Shown in pieces: positions 50,042-58,925 of a stretch of 64,000 bases of DNA. Source of the stretch: JBFGCA01 sp041567315 (GTDB lineage: Bacteria; Acidobacteriota; Thermoanaerobaculia; Multivoradales; JAHEKO01). Positions within the stretch are counted from its first letter, which is position 1. Every line of letters begins with the position of its first letter. The DNA lies in contig JBFGCA010000001.1 in the NCBI GenBank assembly GCA_041567315.1, forward strand, positions 52,980 through 116,979, given 5' to 3'. The notes under the pieces were generated by a model that worked only from the letters and a program-made list of their open reading frames with translations, did not search any database and had not been told where the DNA came from. The position numbers and the translations under genes are program-made.

Positions 50042-52778
50042 AAGCTGGCTCCGCCTGCGTGAGCTGTTTGCCGCCGCGGCCCTTCTCGAGCCCGGCGAGA
50101 GATCGGCTTTCCTGGACCACAACTGTGGGGACGACCCCGAGCTGCGCCGTGAGGTCGAGTCCCTTCTCGCCCACGATTCGGGCCCCGGACGAAGCCCCGA
50201 AGATCCCATCGGCGAGGTCGTCGGCGCGGCCACCGGCGCCGTCGTCGGCGACGAGGTGACGCCTTCGTCCCTTCGGATCGGTCAGAGCATCGGCAACATC
50301 AGGGTGTTGAAGCTCCTCGGCGAGGGCGGGATGGGCGAGGTCTACGTCGGTTTTGACGAGACTCTCCAGCGACGGGTGGCGCTCAAGGCGATTCGTGCCG
50401 AACACCGGCTCGCCGCGGAATCGCGCGCCCGCTTCCTGCGCGAGGCGCGGATCCTCTCGCAGCTGGACCATCCGAACATCTGCCGCATCCACGAGTACGT
50501 CGAGGGGGACGACCGCGACTTCCTGGTCCTCGAGCTGATCGACGGCAGGCACCTCGGCGAGTCGATCGACGAGGGCCTGGAGCCGGCCATGAAGATGAAG
50601 GTGGCGATCCAGATCGCGGAGGTGCTGGAGACGGCGCACGGCAAGGGCATCGTCCACCGTGACCTGAAGCCGCAGAACGTGATGGTCACGCCGGAAGGCG
50701 AGGTCAAGGTGCTCGATTTCGGGCTGGCGCGCTCGGAACAGCCGACTCCCGGCGCGGTCCAGGCGCCGGCCGGGGCGGACGTCGAGGTCCAGCCGCCCGG
50801 CCTGCGGCTCGTCGGGCCGATCGACGAGTCCGACCGCACCGCCCTGATGCCGCCGCCCGGCGGCTCCGAGGGCGAGGATCAGACGGGCCTTTACACCCGG
50901 CGCGGTCAGCTCATCGGCACCCCGGTCTACATGAGCCCCGAGCAGGCGAACGGCGAGGCGGTCACCACCGCCAGCGACATGTACTCGTTCGGACTCGTGC
51001 TGCAGACGCTGTTCACCGGTCGCTCGCCCTATCCCGACGGCCTCGGCTCGGCGGCGATCCTCGCCCGCGCCCGCCGCGCGGAGACGATGCCGGTCACCGG
51101 CGTCGGCAAGGACCTGGCGGCCCTCATCGAACGCCTGAAGGCCGCCGCACCCGCGACGCGGCCGACCGCCGTGGCGGCGCTCGAGCATCTGCGCTGGATC
51201 CACCAGGCTCCCAAGCGCCGCCTGCGGCGCCTGGCCGTCGCCGCGCTGCTGGCGCTCGCCGCGCTCGGCGGCCTCAAATACACGCTGGATCTGCGGCGCG
51301 AGCGGGCGATCGCCGATGACCGCCGGGCGCAAGCCGAGGGGCTCATCGGCTTCATGCTCGGCGATCTGCGCTCCAAGCTCGAGCCGGTGGGGCGACTCGA
51401 GATCCTCGACGACGTCGGCGACCGGGCGATGGCCTACTTCGCCGCGGTGCCCGAGACCGAGCTGTCGGACGACGAGCTGCTGAGCCGCTCACGGGCGCTG
51501 GCCCAGATCGGCGACGTCAGAATCGCCCAGGGCGACCTCGAGGCGGCGGTGGCGCCCCTTCAGGAGTCCCTGGCTCTCGCCCGCTCGCTCGCCGACCGCC
51601 ACCCGGAGGGCGAGCGCCTGTTCGAGCTGTCCCAGAGCCACTTCTGGGTCGGCTACGTCCACTGGCGGCGGCGCGACCTCGAGGCGGCTCTGCGGCACTT
51701 CCGCTCCTACCTCGAGCTGGCCGAGCGGCTCACCGAGCTCGACCCCGAGAACCTCGACTGGCGGCTCGAGCTCGCCGCGGCCCACAGCAACATCGGCTCG
51801 GTGCTCCAGGAGCGCGGCGACCTCGACGGAGCGCTCGAGCGATTCCTCGCCTGCCTCGCGATCGAGCAGGACCTCGTCGCGCTCGACCCCGACAACCGCC
51901 AGTGGCAGCGGGCGGTCGCCTCTTCGCACAACACGGTGGGAGTGGTGCTCAAGTCTCTCGGCAGGCTGGAGGACGCCGCCACCCATCACCGCGCCGAGCT
52001 GGCGACCCGCCGGGCGCTTGTGGAGCATCAGCCCCGAGACGCCCGCGCGCGGCATCGGCTGGCGGTCAGCCACAACCACGTGGGCAACGTCCTCGAGGCG
52101 CGTGGAGACCTCGCCGCGGCCCTCGACAGCTTCCGCGCCGCGGGGGGCCTCCTCGAGGATCTGGTCGCCCAGGACCCCGACAACGCCACCTGGCGCCGCG
52201 ACCTGGCGATGAACCATCCGCGAATCGGTCTCCTGCTCGCGGCGCAGGGCGATCCGACCGCCGCCCTCGCCCACCACCGGCAGGGGGTCGAGCTTCTCGC
52301 CGAGCTGGTGGCCAGGGATCCCAGCGACTCGAGCCGGCGCCGCGACCTGGCGGAGGCCAGGACCCACCTCGCCGCAGGCCTGGCGGCCACCACCGACCTC
52401 GACGGCGCGACACGGGAGGCCACCGAGGCCCTCGATCTGGTCGCCGGGCTGCCGGCCGGCGGCTTCGAGAACCGGCAGGCGCTGCGAGTCCGCAGCCTCG
52501 CCTGGTCGGTCCTGGCACGGGTGCGCGAACAGCGGCGAGACCCCGCGGGCGCCAGCGCCGCCTGGCAGCAGGCGCTGGCCGCCATCGAACCGGTGGCCCG
52601 GGACTCGAGCGACGGCGAGCTGATCGAACCCTGGGCCGCGGCGCTGCTCGGCCTCGGCCGCCTCGAGCAAGCACGTCCGGTGGTCGCGCGGCTGGAAGCG
52701 ATGGGCTACCGGGCGCCGAGTGTTCACCGCCCAGCCGCAGCCGCGGAATCGGGCAGCAACGCCGAACAGGTCGAATAA
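50031..52778 (+). CDS. PknB-type serine/threonine kinase with transmembrane segment and TPR domain
   Basis: The protein has 915 residues. After an N-terminal helix region (LRELFAAAALLEPGERSAFL) that recurs in this kinase class, the kinase domain spans residues 90-400. It has the glycine loop GEGGMGEVYVG, the Lys in VALKAI, HRDLKPQN, DFGLA and GTPVYMSPEQA, so it should be active. An insertion of about 50 residues lies between DFGLA and the P+1 loop. A single membrane segment (residues 405-420) follows. The rest, to residue 900, is an array of TPR units (for example SNIGSVLQERGDLDGALE) on the far side. The adjacent sigma factor is the obvious substrate or partner. Confidence 0.9.
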   Translation: MEAESWLRLRELFAAAALLEPGERSAFLDHNCGDDPELRREVESLLAHDSGPGRSPEDPIGEVVGAATGAVVGDEVTPSSLRIGQSIGNIRVLKLLGEGGMGEVYVGFDETLQRRVALKAIRAEHRLAAESRARFLREARILSQLDHPNICRIHEYVEGDDRDFLVLELIDGRHLGESIDEGLEPAMKMKVAIQIAEVLETAHGKGIVHRDLKPQNVMVTPEGEVKVLDFGLARSEQPTPGAVQAPAGADVEVQPPGLRLVGPIDESDRTALMPPPGGSEGEDQTGLYTRRGQLIGTPVYMSPEQANGEAVTTASDMYSFGLVLQTLFTGRSPYPDGLGSAAILARARRAETMPVTGVGKDLAALIERLKAAAPATRPTAVAALEHLRWIHQAPKRRLRRLAVAALLALAALGGLKYTLDLRRERAIADDRRAQAEGLIGFMLGDLRSKLEPVGRLEILDDVGDRAMAYFAAVPETELSDDELLSRSRALAQIGDVRIAQGDLEAAVAPLQESLALARSLADRHPEGERLFELSQSHFWVGYVHWRRRDLEAALRHFRSYLELAERLTELDPENLDWRLELAAAHSNIGSVLQERGDLDGALERFLACLAIEQDLVALDPDNRQWQRAVASSHNTVGVVLKSLGRLEDAATHHRAELATRRALVEHQPRDARARHRLAVSHNHVGNVLEARGDLAAALDSFRAAGGLLEDLVAQDPDNATWRRDLAMNHPRIGLLLAAQGDPTAALAHHRQGVELLAELVARDPSDSSRRRDLAEARTHLAAGLAATTDLDGATREATEALDLVAGLPAGGFENRQALRVRSLAWSVLARVREQRRDPAGASAAWQQALAAIEPVARDSSDGELIEPWAAALLGLGRLEQARPVVARLEAMGYRAPSVHRPAAAAESGSNAEQVE

Positions 52779-52798
52779 ACCGAAAAGGAGGATCCACC

Positions 52799-53281
52799 AT
52801 GCAACGCAATCACTCGCCACACCGCAGCCTCGGTCTTCTCTGCTGCCTGGCGCTCGCCCTTTCGCTGGCGGGATGCGCCGGCGAGCCACCGGCCCCCCCG
52901 GAGGCCCCGGAGACCGAACCTGTAGAGGCCGCCGTTGCCGACACCCCTCCGACCGAGGAGTGCGCCTTCGTGCTGCAGGCGACCGTGACCTACGACTCGG
53001 TCAACGGTCTGCAGGTTCAGCCGCCGAAGATCTGCGTCAAGAGGGAGCAGCGAGCCGTCCAGATCCAGTGGCGAGCGGGCGCCGGAGTCCAGACCTTCTC
53101 GGTGTGCGGCCTCGACCCGCTGGAGTTCGATCCGCCGGTGTCGGGCAGCCCCTGCACCACCGCCTTCGTTACGGACTTCAGCACCCTCAACAAGAACACC
53201 ACGCAGAGGGTCTATGAGTACCAGGTGTGCATCGAGGGAGGCTACTGCGACGATCCCAAGATCGAGAACGGCACCACCTGA
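52799..53281 (+). CDS. Small lipoprotein of the sigma-kinase operon
   Basis: The protein has 160 residues. Its signal peptide ends in LALSLAGC and the Cys is the acyl site. AAAAGGAGG precedes the ATG, 20 bases after the kinase stop codon. After a Pro/Glu-rich linker the mature domain (about residues 55-160) is beta-rich with six Cys, probably three disulfides, and no known motif. Position after the membrane kinase suggests that it is an external sensor or a target of the pathway. That link is inferred. Confidence 0.7.
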   Translation: MQRNHSPHRSLGLLCCLALALSLAGCAGEPPAPPEAPETEPVEAAVADTPPTEECAFVLQATVTYDSVNGLQVQPPKICVKREQRAVQIQWRAGAGVQTFSVCGLDPLEFDPPVSGSPCTTAFVTDFSTLNKNTTQRVYEYQVCIEGGYCDDPKIENGTT

Positions 53282-53379
53282 GGCCGCCGGGCCGAAGCGC
53301 CGGTACCCGGCACCCCGTGCCCTGAGTCGCTTCCGGCTCGGCCGGGCAGGGTAGGCTCGGCTCCGCGGGGGCCGAGCGA

Positions 53380-55038
53380 GTGGACGACAGGCTGGTAGCG
53401 AAGCTTCTGCTCCTCGTCCTGCCGGCGATCTACTTCGGGGTCCGCCTGGGGCTCGCCGACCGCGCCTGGGTGCGGCGGCTGGGCCTGGCCGTCCTGCTGC
53501 TCGCGGTGCTGTCGAGCGTGCCGTGGGGGGGAGCCGATCTCGCCTACCTCAAACGGCTGACGTTGCTCGTCGCGCTGGGCGCGGCCCTGCTGCTGGCCGC
53601 GCGCCGGCTGACGGGCGGGGGCGACTCCGCCGGCCACCGGGCGGCGGTCACGGCCCTCGCCGGGCTCTCGGTCCTCGTCTACCTCAACTTCTTCGGCTTC
53701 CACGGCGGCGGGAAGTTCATCCACTACCACGACGTGGCCCACTACCAGCTGGGCTCCAAGTACTTCGGCGAGCTGGGGTACCGCCAGCTCTACGCCGCGA
53801 TGCTGGCGGCCGAAGCCGAGCTCCACGGGAGCCTGCCGGCGCCCAAGGCGAGGGATCTCGCCAGCCTCGAAGTGCTCCCTGCCACCGCCCTGCTGGCGGC
53901 GGGCGAGGAGGCCAGAGCCGGCTTCACCGCCGAGCGCTGGTCCGAGTTCCGGCGCGACGTCGAGGTGTTCCATCGGGGCATGGGCGGCGGCTACCCGAGC
54001 ATCTTCATGGACCACGGGTTCAACGCCTCGCCGGTCTGGGCGATGCTCGGCGGCGCCGTGGCGAGGCTCGTGCCGGCCGGGAGCGAGCGCGGGGTCCTGC
54101 TGCTGAGCCTGCTGGATTCGGCCCTGCTGGCCGCCGCCTTCGCGGCCGTCGGCTGGGCGTTCGGCCGGCGGGTCGTGCCGATCGCGGCGCTCTACTTCAC
54201 CGTCGTCTTCGGCGCCTCCTTCTTCTGGATCGGCGGCGCCTTCCTCCGCTTTCTCTGGTTCTTCGCGGTGGTGGTCGCCGCCTGCTGCCTCCACCGCAAG
54301 CGGTACGCCGCCGCCGGCGCGCTCCTCGGCCTCGCCACCGGGCTGCGCGTCTTTCCGGTCCTGCTGATGGTCCCCCTGGCCTTCAAGGGAGCGGCCCTGG
54401 TGCTGCGCGGTTCCCCCCGGGCCCGCCGCTATCTCGTCCTCGGCGGCGCCTACCTGGGAACGCTCGCCCTGCTGGTGGCGCTGACCGGGTTCCTCCCCCG
54501 GGGCTGGGCGCACTGGTCGGAGTTCACCGAGAACACCTCGCAGCACCTGGGGATCGTCTCGCCGAACGTGGTCAGCCTGACCCAGATCCTCGCCCTGCCC
54601 GAGAGCCAGGCCGCTGTGACCTGGGAGGAGTTCCGGGCCCTCAAGCAGCGGCGGGCGCGGATCTTCCGCGCGCAGCTGCTGCTCGTCCTCGTGCCGCTGC
54701 TCGGCCTGGTCGCGGTGCTGAGCCGCTGGCAGACCGACCTCGGCGCCCTGGCGCTCGGGCTGCCGCTGCTCTTCGTCGGCCTCAACCTGGCCGCCTACTA
54801 CTGGGTAGTCCTGCTGCTGCTGGTGCTGCTCTGCCGCAACCACCCGGGGCGGCTGGCGATGATCTTCGGCGCCGAGGCGGTGGTCTACTGCCTGACCCTC
54901 TTCGTCGATCGCCAGGCCGCGCTGTTCGCCGAGCGGGGCATCGCCCTCTGCGTGCTGTTCGCCGTGCTCTTCCTGCCGCTCCTCCGGCGGGAGACCCGGC
55001 TGGCGCGGCGAGACCGCCCGGAGGAGGCGGCTCCCTGA
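53380..55038 (+). CDS. Polytopic membrane protein, GT87/mannosyltransferase-like
   Basis: The protein has 552 residues with about eleven membrane helices. The first external loop contains HYHDVAHYQLGSKYFGELGY, with the Asp and Tyr/Glu positions typical of GT-C glycosyltransferases (GT87-like), which use polyprenyl-phosphate sugars. A second loop carries FMDHGFNASPVW. The GTG start lacks a strong ribosome-binding site. The gene converges on the sulfatase-fold gene with a GC hairpin between. Confidence 0.65.
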   Translation: MDDRLVAKLLLLVLPAIYFGVRLGLADRAWVRRLGLAVLLLAVLSSVPWGGADLAYLKRLTLLVALGAALLLAARRLTGGGDSAGHRAAVTALAGLSVLVYLNFFGFHGGGKFIHYHDVAHYQLGSKYFGELGYRQLYAAMLAAEAELHGSLPAPKARDLASLEVLPATALLAAGEEARAGFTAERWSEFRRDVEVFHRGMGGGYPSIFMDHGFNASPVWAMLGGAVARLVPAGSERGVLLLSLLDSALLAAAFAAVGWAFGRRVVPIAALYFTVVFGASFFWIGGAFLRFLWFFAVVVAACCLHRKRYAAAGALLGLATGLRVFPVLLMVPLAFKGAALVLRGSPRARRYLVLGGAYLGTLALLVALTGFLPRGWAHWSEFTENTSQHLGIVSPNVVSLTQILALPESQAAVTWEEFRALKQRRARIFRAQLLLVLVPLLGLVAVLSRWQTDLGALALGLPLLFVGLNLAAYYWVVLLLLVLLCRNHPGRLAMIFGAEAVVYCLTLFVDRQAALFAERGIALCVLFAVLFLPLLRRETRLARRDRPEEAAP

Positions 55039-55068
55039 CCGAGACGCGGCCCGACCAGGGCGCCGAGC

Positions 55069-55090
55069 AGGGCGCCTGACGGGGCGCCCT
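55069..55090. terminator. GC hairpin between convergent genes
   Basis: AGGGCGCC (55069-55076) and GGCGCCCT (55083-55090) form a perfect eight-base stem with a six-base loop in the 53-base gap between two convergent stop codons. There is no T-run, so it may be a weak or factor-dependent bidirectional terminator. Confidence 0.5.
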
Positions 55091-55091
55091 C

Positions 55092-56384
55092 CTACTGGAT
55101 GTACCCGAGGGCCCGCAGGCTGTCCCGCATCTCCTCGGTCACCTCGAGCGTTGGCTCGGCGGCCGCGGCCGGCGCCAGCCCCTGCTCGAGGAGGGCGAGC
55201 AAGCGGGCCGCCTCCTCGCCGCGCTCGGCGAGGAGGTCCCGGGTCTCCGCCGGATCGTCCACCAGGTCGTAGAGCAGCCGGCCGGTCTCGATCCGGGCCA
55301 GCTCGTCGTACTCGAAGGTCCCCGCGTAGGCCGCCGGCTCGGGGTTGAGGTCGACGTCGATCAGCTTGTAGCGGCCGGCGATCACCGCTCGCTGCCGGAA
55401 GGCGTTGGGCTGGTAGCGCTCGGCGTAGACCGGTCGCCCCGGAGCCGGCTCGCCGAGCGCGTCGCGGCCCGGATAAATCGGGTTTGCAGGCAGTCCCAGG
55501 AGCCCGAGCAGCGTCGGCAGGAGGTCGACCTGCTGCACCCGCTGCTCGACCACCCGCGCCGGCAGCGACGGAGCCCCGAGGATCAGGGGCACCCGCAGCA
55601 CCTCCTCGTGGAGGCTGAAGTGGTGCTGGCCGCCGTGCTCCCCGAACTCCTCGCCGTGGTCCGCGGTCACCACCACGACCGTGCGCTCGAGCAGCCCCCT
55701 CTCCCTCGCCGCCGCCAGCAGACGGCCGATCTGATGGTCGTTGTGGGCGATCTCCCCGTCGTAGCGGTCGGTCTCGGCGTCACCGAATTCGAAGCCCTGG
55801 TGAGGGAGATACAGGGCGTGGGGATCGAAGTAGTGGACCCAGAGGAGAAACGGCTCGGGGGTCCGCTCGAGCTCCTCGATCGCGCGATCGGTGAGCTCCG
55901 CCGAGGTGCTGACGTGGGCCGGGTGGCCGCGCTCAAGGACCGTGGAGTCGAAGCGGTCGAAGCCCCGGTCGAGGCCGTACTTCCCGCTCACCAGCGTGTG
56001 GCTGACGAAAGCCCTCGTGGCGTAGCCCTCGTCTTTGAGGATGGTGGCCAGGGTGGGGATCCTGGCCCGCAGCGCGGTGTCGAAGCGGGTGGCGCCGTGC
56101 TGGCGCGGATGGAGACCGGTGAGGAGGGTGGCCATCGACGGCAGCGTCCACCCCGACTGGCTGTAGGCGTTCGCGAACAGTACCCCTTCAGCCGCCAGGG
56201 CGTCCAGATTGGGCGTCGTCTCGCGCCCGTAGCCGTAGCACCCCAGCCGGTCCCACCGCAGGGTGTCGACGCTTACCAGCAGGACGTTTGGAGGCGGCCG
56301 CCGCAGCGCGCGGGACACCAGCAGCCCGACCACCAGCGCCACCAGGATCGCGACCAGAACCGCCAGCCGCCTTTTCGATCGCAT
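55092..56384 (-). CDS. Membrane-anchored sulfatase/phosphatase-fold protein without formylglycine motif
   Basis: The protein has 430 residues with one N-terminal membrane segment (residues 7-25). The core shows VDTLRWDRLGCYGYGRETTPNL, HYFDPHALYLPH, and TADHGEEFGEHGGQ, the metal-binding motifs of the fold. The nucleophile site reads Thr80-Leu-Pro-Ser-Met84 in WTLPSMATLLTG, so the Cys/Ser and Arg of the C/S-x-P-x-R formylglycine motif are missing. A Thr nucleophile and a phosphoester or phosphoglycerol-type substrate are more likely than sulfate ester hydrolysis. The end SLRALGYIQ is shared with the lipoprotein at 35277. The catalytic domain lies outside the cytoplasm. Confidence 0.84.
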   Translation of the reverse strand: MRSKRRLAVLVAILVALVVGLLVSRALRRPPPNVLLVSVDTLRWDRLGCYGYGRETTPNLDALAAEGVLFANAYSQSGWTLPSMATLLTGLHPRQHGATRFDTALRARIPTLATILKDEGYATRAFVSHTLVSGKYGLDRGFDRFDSTVLERGHPAHVSTSAELTDRAIEELERTPEPFLLWVHYFDPHALYLPHQGFEFGDAETDRYDGEIAHNDHQIGRLLAAARERGLLERTVVVVTADHGEEFGEHGGQHHFSLHEEVLRVPLILGAPSLPARVVEQRVQQVDLLPTLLGLLGLPANPIYPGRDALGEPAPGRPVYAERYQPNAFRQRAVIAGRYKLIDVDLNPEPAAYAGTFEYDELARIETGRLLYDLVDDPAETRDLLAERGEEAARLLALLEQGLAPAAAAEPTLEVTEEMRDSLRALGYIQ

Positions 56385-56628
56385 CTGATCCCGCCGCGCG
56401 CCGTCTGGAAAGCGCAGCGGGGAAGTCTACCGGAGGCCCGGCTCGGGAAGGGGGTCGCGTTCGTCCGCCCGCCTCGATGGCACGAAGCGCCGGCCGCCGT
56501 TCCCTCCGGTTGCAGCTCGTGAGGCCGGACGGCGCGTCTCTTTCGGAGGGGAGGCAGCGGCTCTGCGCCCGGAAGCCGGCCCCGGTGCCGGCGACAGGCC
56601 TCGCACGGACCACCTGGAGGACGACGCC

Positions 56629-57684
56629 ATGACACGTATCGCCGACCGTCAGTTTGCCAGCTCGAGTCTCCTGATCATCGCCGCGGCCACGGCGCCTTTG
56701 CTGTGGCTGAGCGCCTGGGGAGCGCCGGCGAGCGCCAAACCGCCGCCGCCCGCGCGGCGGACCTACCTCACGCTCCACCTCGGGCTCGAGAACCCGGCCG
56801 GGGTCGACGCCGGCTGCCTGAGGTTCACCAACCGCCGGATCTGCCTGGAGAGCGGCGACTACCCGACGATCTGCGGCCGCTGGACCGCCGACGACGACCG
56901 TGGCACCCGCGACCCGTCGGGCTTCTCCTTCGAGATCGATTGGAACGCCTCGGGAACGGCGCTGTCGCTCGCCGGCGAGGCCCGGGTCGAGGCCAGCGGC
57001 AGGGGCAGCTCGCTGGGTGGCGCCGCGCGAGTCGCCGCCGAGGAGCTGGAGATCGAGACCAACGTCTCCTTCGCCGGCACCGAGATGAAGCGTCGCCGCT
57101 GCCGGCGCCTGATGAGGCAGTTCGCGAGTCTCACCTGGGAGTGGACCGCGACGCTCTGTCTCGAGCGGGCCCGCTTCGGCGATCCCTCGAGCTCGCCTTA
57201 CGTCCTCCCCTATCCGGTCGGTGATGCCTTCCTGCTGGGGCAGTCGTACTGCAACCCCGTCGGCTCGCATCGCTCGGGGTTTGCCTACGACTTCATGATG
57301 CCGGTGGGCACGCCTGTCGTCGCCGTCCGCGACGGGGTCGCTTGGATCGTGGCCGACCAGTTCGCCGACGGCGATCGGCAGGACGAGCACTCCAACGACC
57401 TGTGGATCGAGCATCCCGACGGCTCGGTGTCGAACTACGCCCATCTCCAGCACGGGAGTTTCCTGGTCCAGCCGGGCGATCTCGTGACCGCCGGGCAGAC
57501 CGTCGCGGCCTCCGGGGACACCGGCATCGGCCCCAGCGAGCCGCACCTCCACTTCGAGGTCTTCAGCAGCCGCGACGTCTCCCAGGAGAACAGCCTGCCG
57601 GTCAACTTCCGCAACGCCGACGGACCGCTCGACGAGCGCGGCGGCCTGCGCTGGGGCGAGACCTACGAAGCGTTGCCTTGGTGA
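56629..57684 (+). CDS. Secreted M23-family (LytM) metallopeptidase
   Basis: The protein has 351 residues with a signal peptide ending near ASAKP and GGAGG before the ATG. An N-terminal domain of about 150 residues with four Cys has no known match. The M23 domain begins at about residue 215: HRSGFAYDF carries the first His and Asp ligands, and HLHFEVF the final His pair. These peptidases cut peptide cross-links in peptidoglycan or Gly-rich proteins. The first His-x8-Asp spacing is typical. No neighbour suggests a specific partner. Confidence 0.88.
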   Translation: MTRIADRQFASSSLLIIAAATAPLLWLSAWGAPASAKPPPPARRTYLTLHLGLENPAGVDAGCLRFTNRRICLESGDYPTICGRWTADDDRGTRDPSGFSFEIDWNASGTALSLAGEARVEASGRGSSLGGAARVAAEELEIETNVSFAGTEMKRRRCRRLMRQFASLTWEWTATLCLERARFGDPSSSPYVLPYPVGDAFLLGQSYCNPVGSHRSGFAYDFMMPVGTPVVAVRDGVAWIVADQFADGDRQDEHSNDLWIEHPDGSVSNYAHLQHGSFLVQPGDLVTAGQTVAASGDTGIGPSEPHLHFEVFSSRDVSQENSLPVNFRNADGPLDERGGLRWGETYEALPW

Positions 57685-57836
57685 TCCGGGCCGAGCCGGC
57701 CTCGACGACGGCGGGGCCTTGGCTGTCGAGTAGGCCGACGAACGCCCGCTGGCGCCGCCAAGCCGAGCGCGATCTAGTGGACCCAGGGTCGAGCTGCAGG
57801 CGGCTCATGGTTCCGGCCATGGCGTAGAGTCTTCGC

Positions 57837-58871
57837 ATGCGGCGATGGAGCCGGGTCGGCCCGGCGGCCCTCCTCGGGCTGGTCTCGGCGCTCGGTTGGG
57901 GCCTCGGCTGCCGGGACCAGGAGCCGGCCGGGTTCGCTAGGACGTCCGAGGCGCCGGCCGCTGCCGACAACGCCGAGGTGGTCAACCGCGGGGCGGGGAA
58001 GGACCGCTGGTGGGAGGCGCTGCCGAGGGCGGCCTGGTCGGCGTTCCGGCGGGTCGAGCAGGGCCAGGCGTGGTTCGAGGTCTTCGAGATCCGGCCGGGG
58101 GTGCTGGCGATCTACGAGCCCGGGCAGTTCGAGGAGGTCATCTCCTGGCTGATCCTGGGGTCGGAGCGGGCGCTGCTCTTCGACACCGGGCTCGGAATCG
58201 GCGACGTCCGCCGGCTGGTGGGCGAGCTGACCGGCCTCGAGGTCGCGGTGCTCAACTCGCACACCCACTCCGACCACGTCGGCGGCAACCACGCCTTCGA
58301 GGTGGTGTACGGGACTGGCCTGGAGTACACACGGTCGAGCACCCGCGGGCGCTCCCACGAGGAGGTCGCCGAGTTCGTGGGCCCCGGGTGGATCTGGAAG
58401 GAGACCCCCGACGGGTTCACCGCGGACGCCTATCGCTCGCGGCCGTTCGAGATCACCCGGGTGGTCGGAGACGGCGACCGCCTCGACCTCGGCGGCATCG
58501 AGCTCGAGGTGCTCCTGACGCCGGGCCACGCCCCCGACTCGCTCTGCCTGCTGGACCGCCAGCGCCGGCTGCTCTTTACGGGTGACACCTTCTATCCCGC
58601 CACCCTCTACGCCCATCTTCCGGGCTCGAGCTTCGCCGACTACGAGGCCACGGCCGAGCGGCTCGCCGGGCTCGCCAGCGAGGTCGACCTCGTGCTGCCG
58701 GCCCACAACGAGCCGACGATGCCGGCCGCCGAGCTGGTCCGGCTGCGCGACGCCTTTCGCTCCCTGCGGGACGGAGCCACCCCGTTCGTCCTCACCGACG
58801 GCAACCGCGAGTACGACTTCGGCCGCTTCTCCATCCTGGTGCCCGATCCACCGCCCTGGGCGGCGGACTGA
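57837..58871 (+). CDS. MBL-fold metallo-hydrolase lipoprotein
   Basis: The protein has 344 residues. The lipoprotein-like signal (LVSALGWGLGC) puts Cys25 at the acyl position. The domain has HTHSDHVGG, TPGHAPDS, TGDTFY and PAHNEP, the metal ligands of the metallo-beta-lactamase fold with two zinc sites. The substrate could be a beta-lactam, lactone or other ester. There is no ribosome-binding site, and a TAGAGT box ends six bases before the ATG, so a leaderless mRNA is likely. Confidence 0.86.
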   Translation: MRRWSRVGPAALLGLVSALGWGLGCRDQEPAGFARTSEAPAAADNAEVVNRGAGKDRWWEALPRAAWSAFRRVEQGQAWFEVFEIRPGVLAIYEPGQFEEVISWLILGSERALLFDTGLGIGDVRRLVGELTGLEVAVLNSHTHSDHVGGNHAFEVVYGTGLEYTRSSTRGRSHEEVAEFVGPGWIWKETPDGFTADAYRSRPFEITRVVGDGDRLDLGGIELEVLLTPGHAPDSLCLLDRQRRLLFTGDTFYPATLYAHLPGSSFADYEATAERLAGLASEVDLVLPAHNEPTMPAAELVRLRDAFRSLRDGATPFVLTDGNREYDFGRFSILVPDPPPWAAD

Positions 58872-58925
58872 GGCCGAGAGGCGCCAAATGGCGAGCTCGA
58901 TCCGCCGACGGCCGGCGCGCCGGGC

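Noticed and set aside
55027..55090. Repeat family based on GGGCGCC (three copies in 40 nt)
   Set aside because: Seven-base GC palindromes are frequent at this base composition; only the eight-base stem at 55069-55090 was kept.
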